A stretch of 13,574 nucleotides of DNA from NCBI GenBank assembly GCA_021771675.1, contig JAETOP010000103.1, positions 1-13,574 on the forward strand, read 5' to 3'. The position numbers were made by a program, and so were the translations under genes. Source of the DNA: Oscillospiraceae bacterium. Lineage in GTDB: Bacteria; Bacillota_A; Clostridia; Oscillospirales; Oscillospiraceae. Below, one piece after another: positions 13,096 through 13,574 of the stretch. Position 1 is the stretch's first letter, and the number at the start of each line of letters is the position of its first letter. The notes under the pieces were generated by a model. The model ran no database searches. It was not told the origin of the DNA and saw only the letters and a program-made list of their open reading frames with translations.

Positions 13096-13154
13096 TCAGT
13101 TCTTGACATCTTGCATATTACTAATATGATACTCTGAAATGCTCAAAATTTCAA
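13096..13154 (-). promoter_or_regulatory. Promoter and palindromes of the aminotransferase gene
   Basis: On the minus strand TTGAAA (13149-13154) and TATCAT (13126-13131) are spaced by 17 nt. A perfect 7-1-7 palindrome, CATATTA-C-TAATATG (13114-13128), overlaps the -10 and the start of transcription. Just downstream the leader can fold GTCA/TGAC (13096-13108) within GCAAG/CTTGC arms. Together they suggest a repressor site plus a small leader hairpin; the regulator is not known. Confidence 0.55.
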
Positions 13155-13230
13155 TGGTCAGTATCTACAGATTCCGAAGGAAATACGACTTAATTATGCA
13201 TGTCCTGTATATTCTCTGGGTTTCTTCCTA

Positions 13231-13431
13231 TTAAGTAGACGATGAGCACTGTTTTCTCACGGCCCTGCTTTTCAGTTTCTCATCGCTTATGGTGACACGA
13301 TTTTTGCCAAAGGCGATTTTAATGTCGGAATTGCGCTCCGGAAAGATTTTAATGACTGAGATGTTATCATTGCTGTCATAATTTATCTTAACCGCATGAG
13401 CATCGCACTTGAGAGTAAAAGTATCTTCCAT
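13231..13431 (-). CDS. Small protein of unknown function
   Basis: A 66-residue frame, MEDTFTLKCDAHAVKINYDS at the start, with alternating hydrophobic and charged residues that suggest beta-strands (SVIKIFPERN, DIKIAFGKNRVTIS) and a basic end. AAGGAG sits 7 nt before the ATG at 13431, a proper ribosome site, which is the main reason to believe it. It has no signal peptide, membrane segment or motif I recognise. It is AT-rich relative to the aminotransferase gene. The 166 bp between it and the aminotransferase hold only that gene's promoter region. Confidence 0.5.
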   Translation of the reverse strand: MEDTFTLKCDAHAVKINYDSNDNISVIKIFPERNSDIKIAFGKNRVTISDEKLKSRAVRKQCSSST

Positions 13432-13475
13432 AATGTATCTCCTTTTGGGGCAATGTCATCAACTTAAGGATTCTA

Positions 13476-13506
13476 CTGTAGGGGAGGCTATTAGCCTCCC
13501 GCGCAG
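13476..13506. repeat. Palindromic intergenic hairpin
   Basis: GGGAGGCT (13482-13489) and AGCCTCCC (13493-13500) form a perfect 8-bp stem with an ATT loop, with short outer CTG (13476-13478) and CAG (13504-13506) arms. No T-run follows on either strand. The form is that of a short interspersed palindrome. The rest of 13507-13574 shows no supported feature. Confidence 0.5.
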
Positions 13507-13574
13507 AACAATCCCCAAAAGCGGCACCAAGTCAGGCAAATCCGTATCATTTTCCATTTGCCGGCTCCATTCAC

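Noticed and set aside
12363..13106. A 247-codon plus-strand frame opposite the aminotransferase
   Set aside because: Repetitive Gly/Val/His-rich translation, no motif or ribosome site, fully inside the coding and promoter region of a clear minus-strand gene.
13459..13574. Minus-strand frame open from the right edge, stopping at 13459
   Set aside because: About 38 codons are open, but the frame runs through the palindromic hairpin and shows no motif; chance openness cannot be excluded, so it is not called as a partial gene.

Overview
The window reads as a chromosomal segment of a spore-forming anaerobic Gram-positive bacterium (Clostridia, probably an Oscillospiraceae-type gut organism). The grounds are a clear spoIIID gene, a PerR-reverse rubrerythrin peroxide-defence cluster, strong AGGAGG-type ribosome binding sites before nearly every gene, sigma-A promoters with 17-bp spacers, and moderately GC-rich genes. 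The family-level guess is inference. There are 15 confident or likely genes, one small uncertain gene and one 27-codon frame; no tRNA, rRNA, CRISPR array, transposase or phage gene was seen.

Layout. 1-216: a long imperfect hairpin cut by the window edge and a 27-codon frame. 225-1820 (minus): an AT-rich GNAT acetyltransferase and a DUF975-type membrane protein. 1958-3876 (plus): an XRE regulator with a repeat-like C-terminus, then a zinc-dependent sorbitol/xylitol-type dehydrogenase with its own near-consensus promoter. 3928-4206 (minus): spoIIID with a sigma-E-like promoter, divergent from 4324-6013 (plus), a threonine-aldolase-family lyase followed 4 nt later by a DUF3786 protein. 6035-6167: three consecutive hairpins.

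The most interesting stretch is 6196-9354. A divergent HxlR regulator faces a run of an MBL-fold-like protein lacking the canonical metal motif, a zinc-containing macrodomain (protein ADP-ribose hydrolase type) and a class M sirtuin (SirTM, protein ADP-ribosyltransferase type). The last two overlap by 56 nt. Together they look like a reversible protein ADP-ribosylation module. The GcvH-L and LplA2 genes that accompany SirTM and macrodomain genes in staphylococci and streptococci are absent here, so the modified substrate is an open question. A pair of 16-bp direct repeats between the two divergent promoters is a good candidate HxlR operator.

9426-11048 is a peroxide-defence operon: PerR with all five regulatory metal ligands and a palindromic operator on its own promoter, then reverse rubrerythrin, then a flavin-reductase domain whose frame overlaps the rubrerythrin end. 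The link with the SirTM module suggests a redox-stress theme. The right end carries a small membrane/TPR-like protein, a convergent type Ic aspartate-aminotransferase-like gene with a palindrome at its promoter, a small AT-rich gene of unknown function, and a hairpin repeat.
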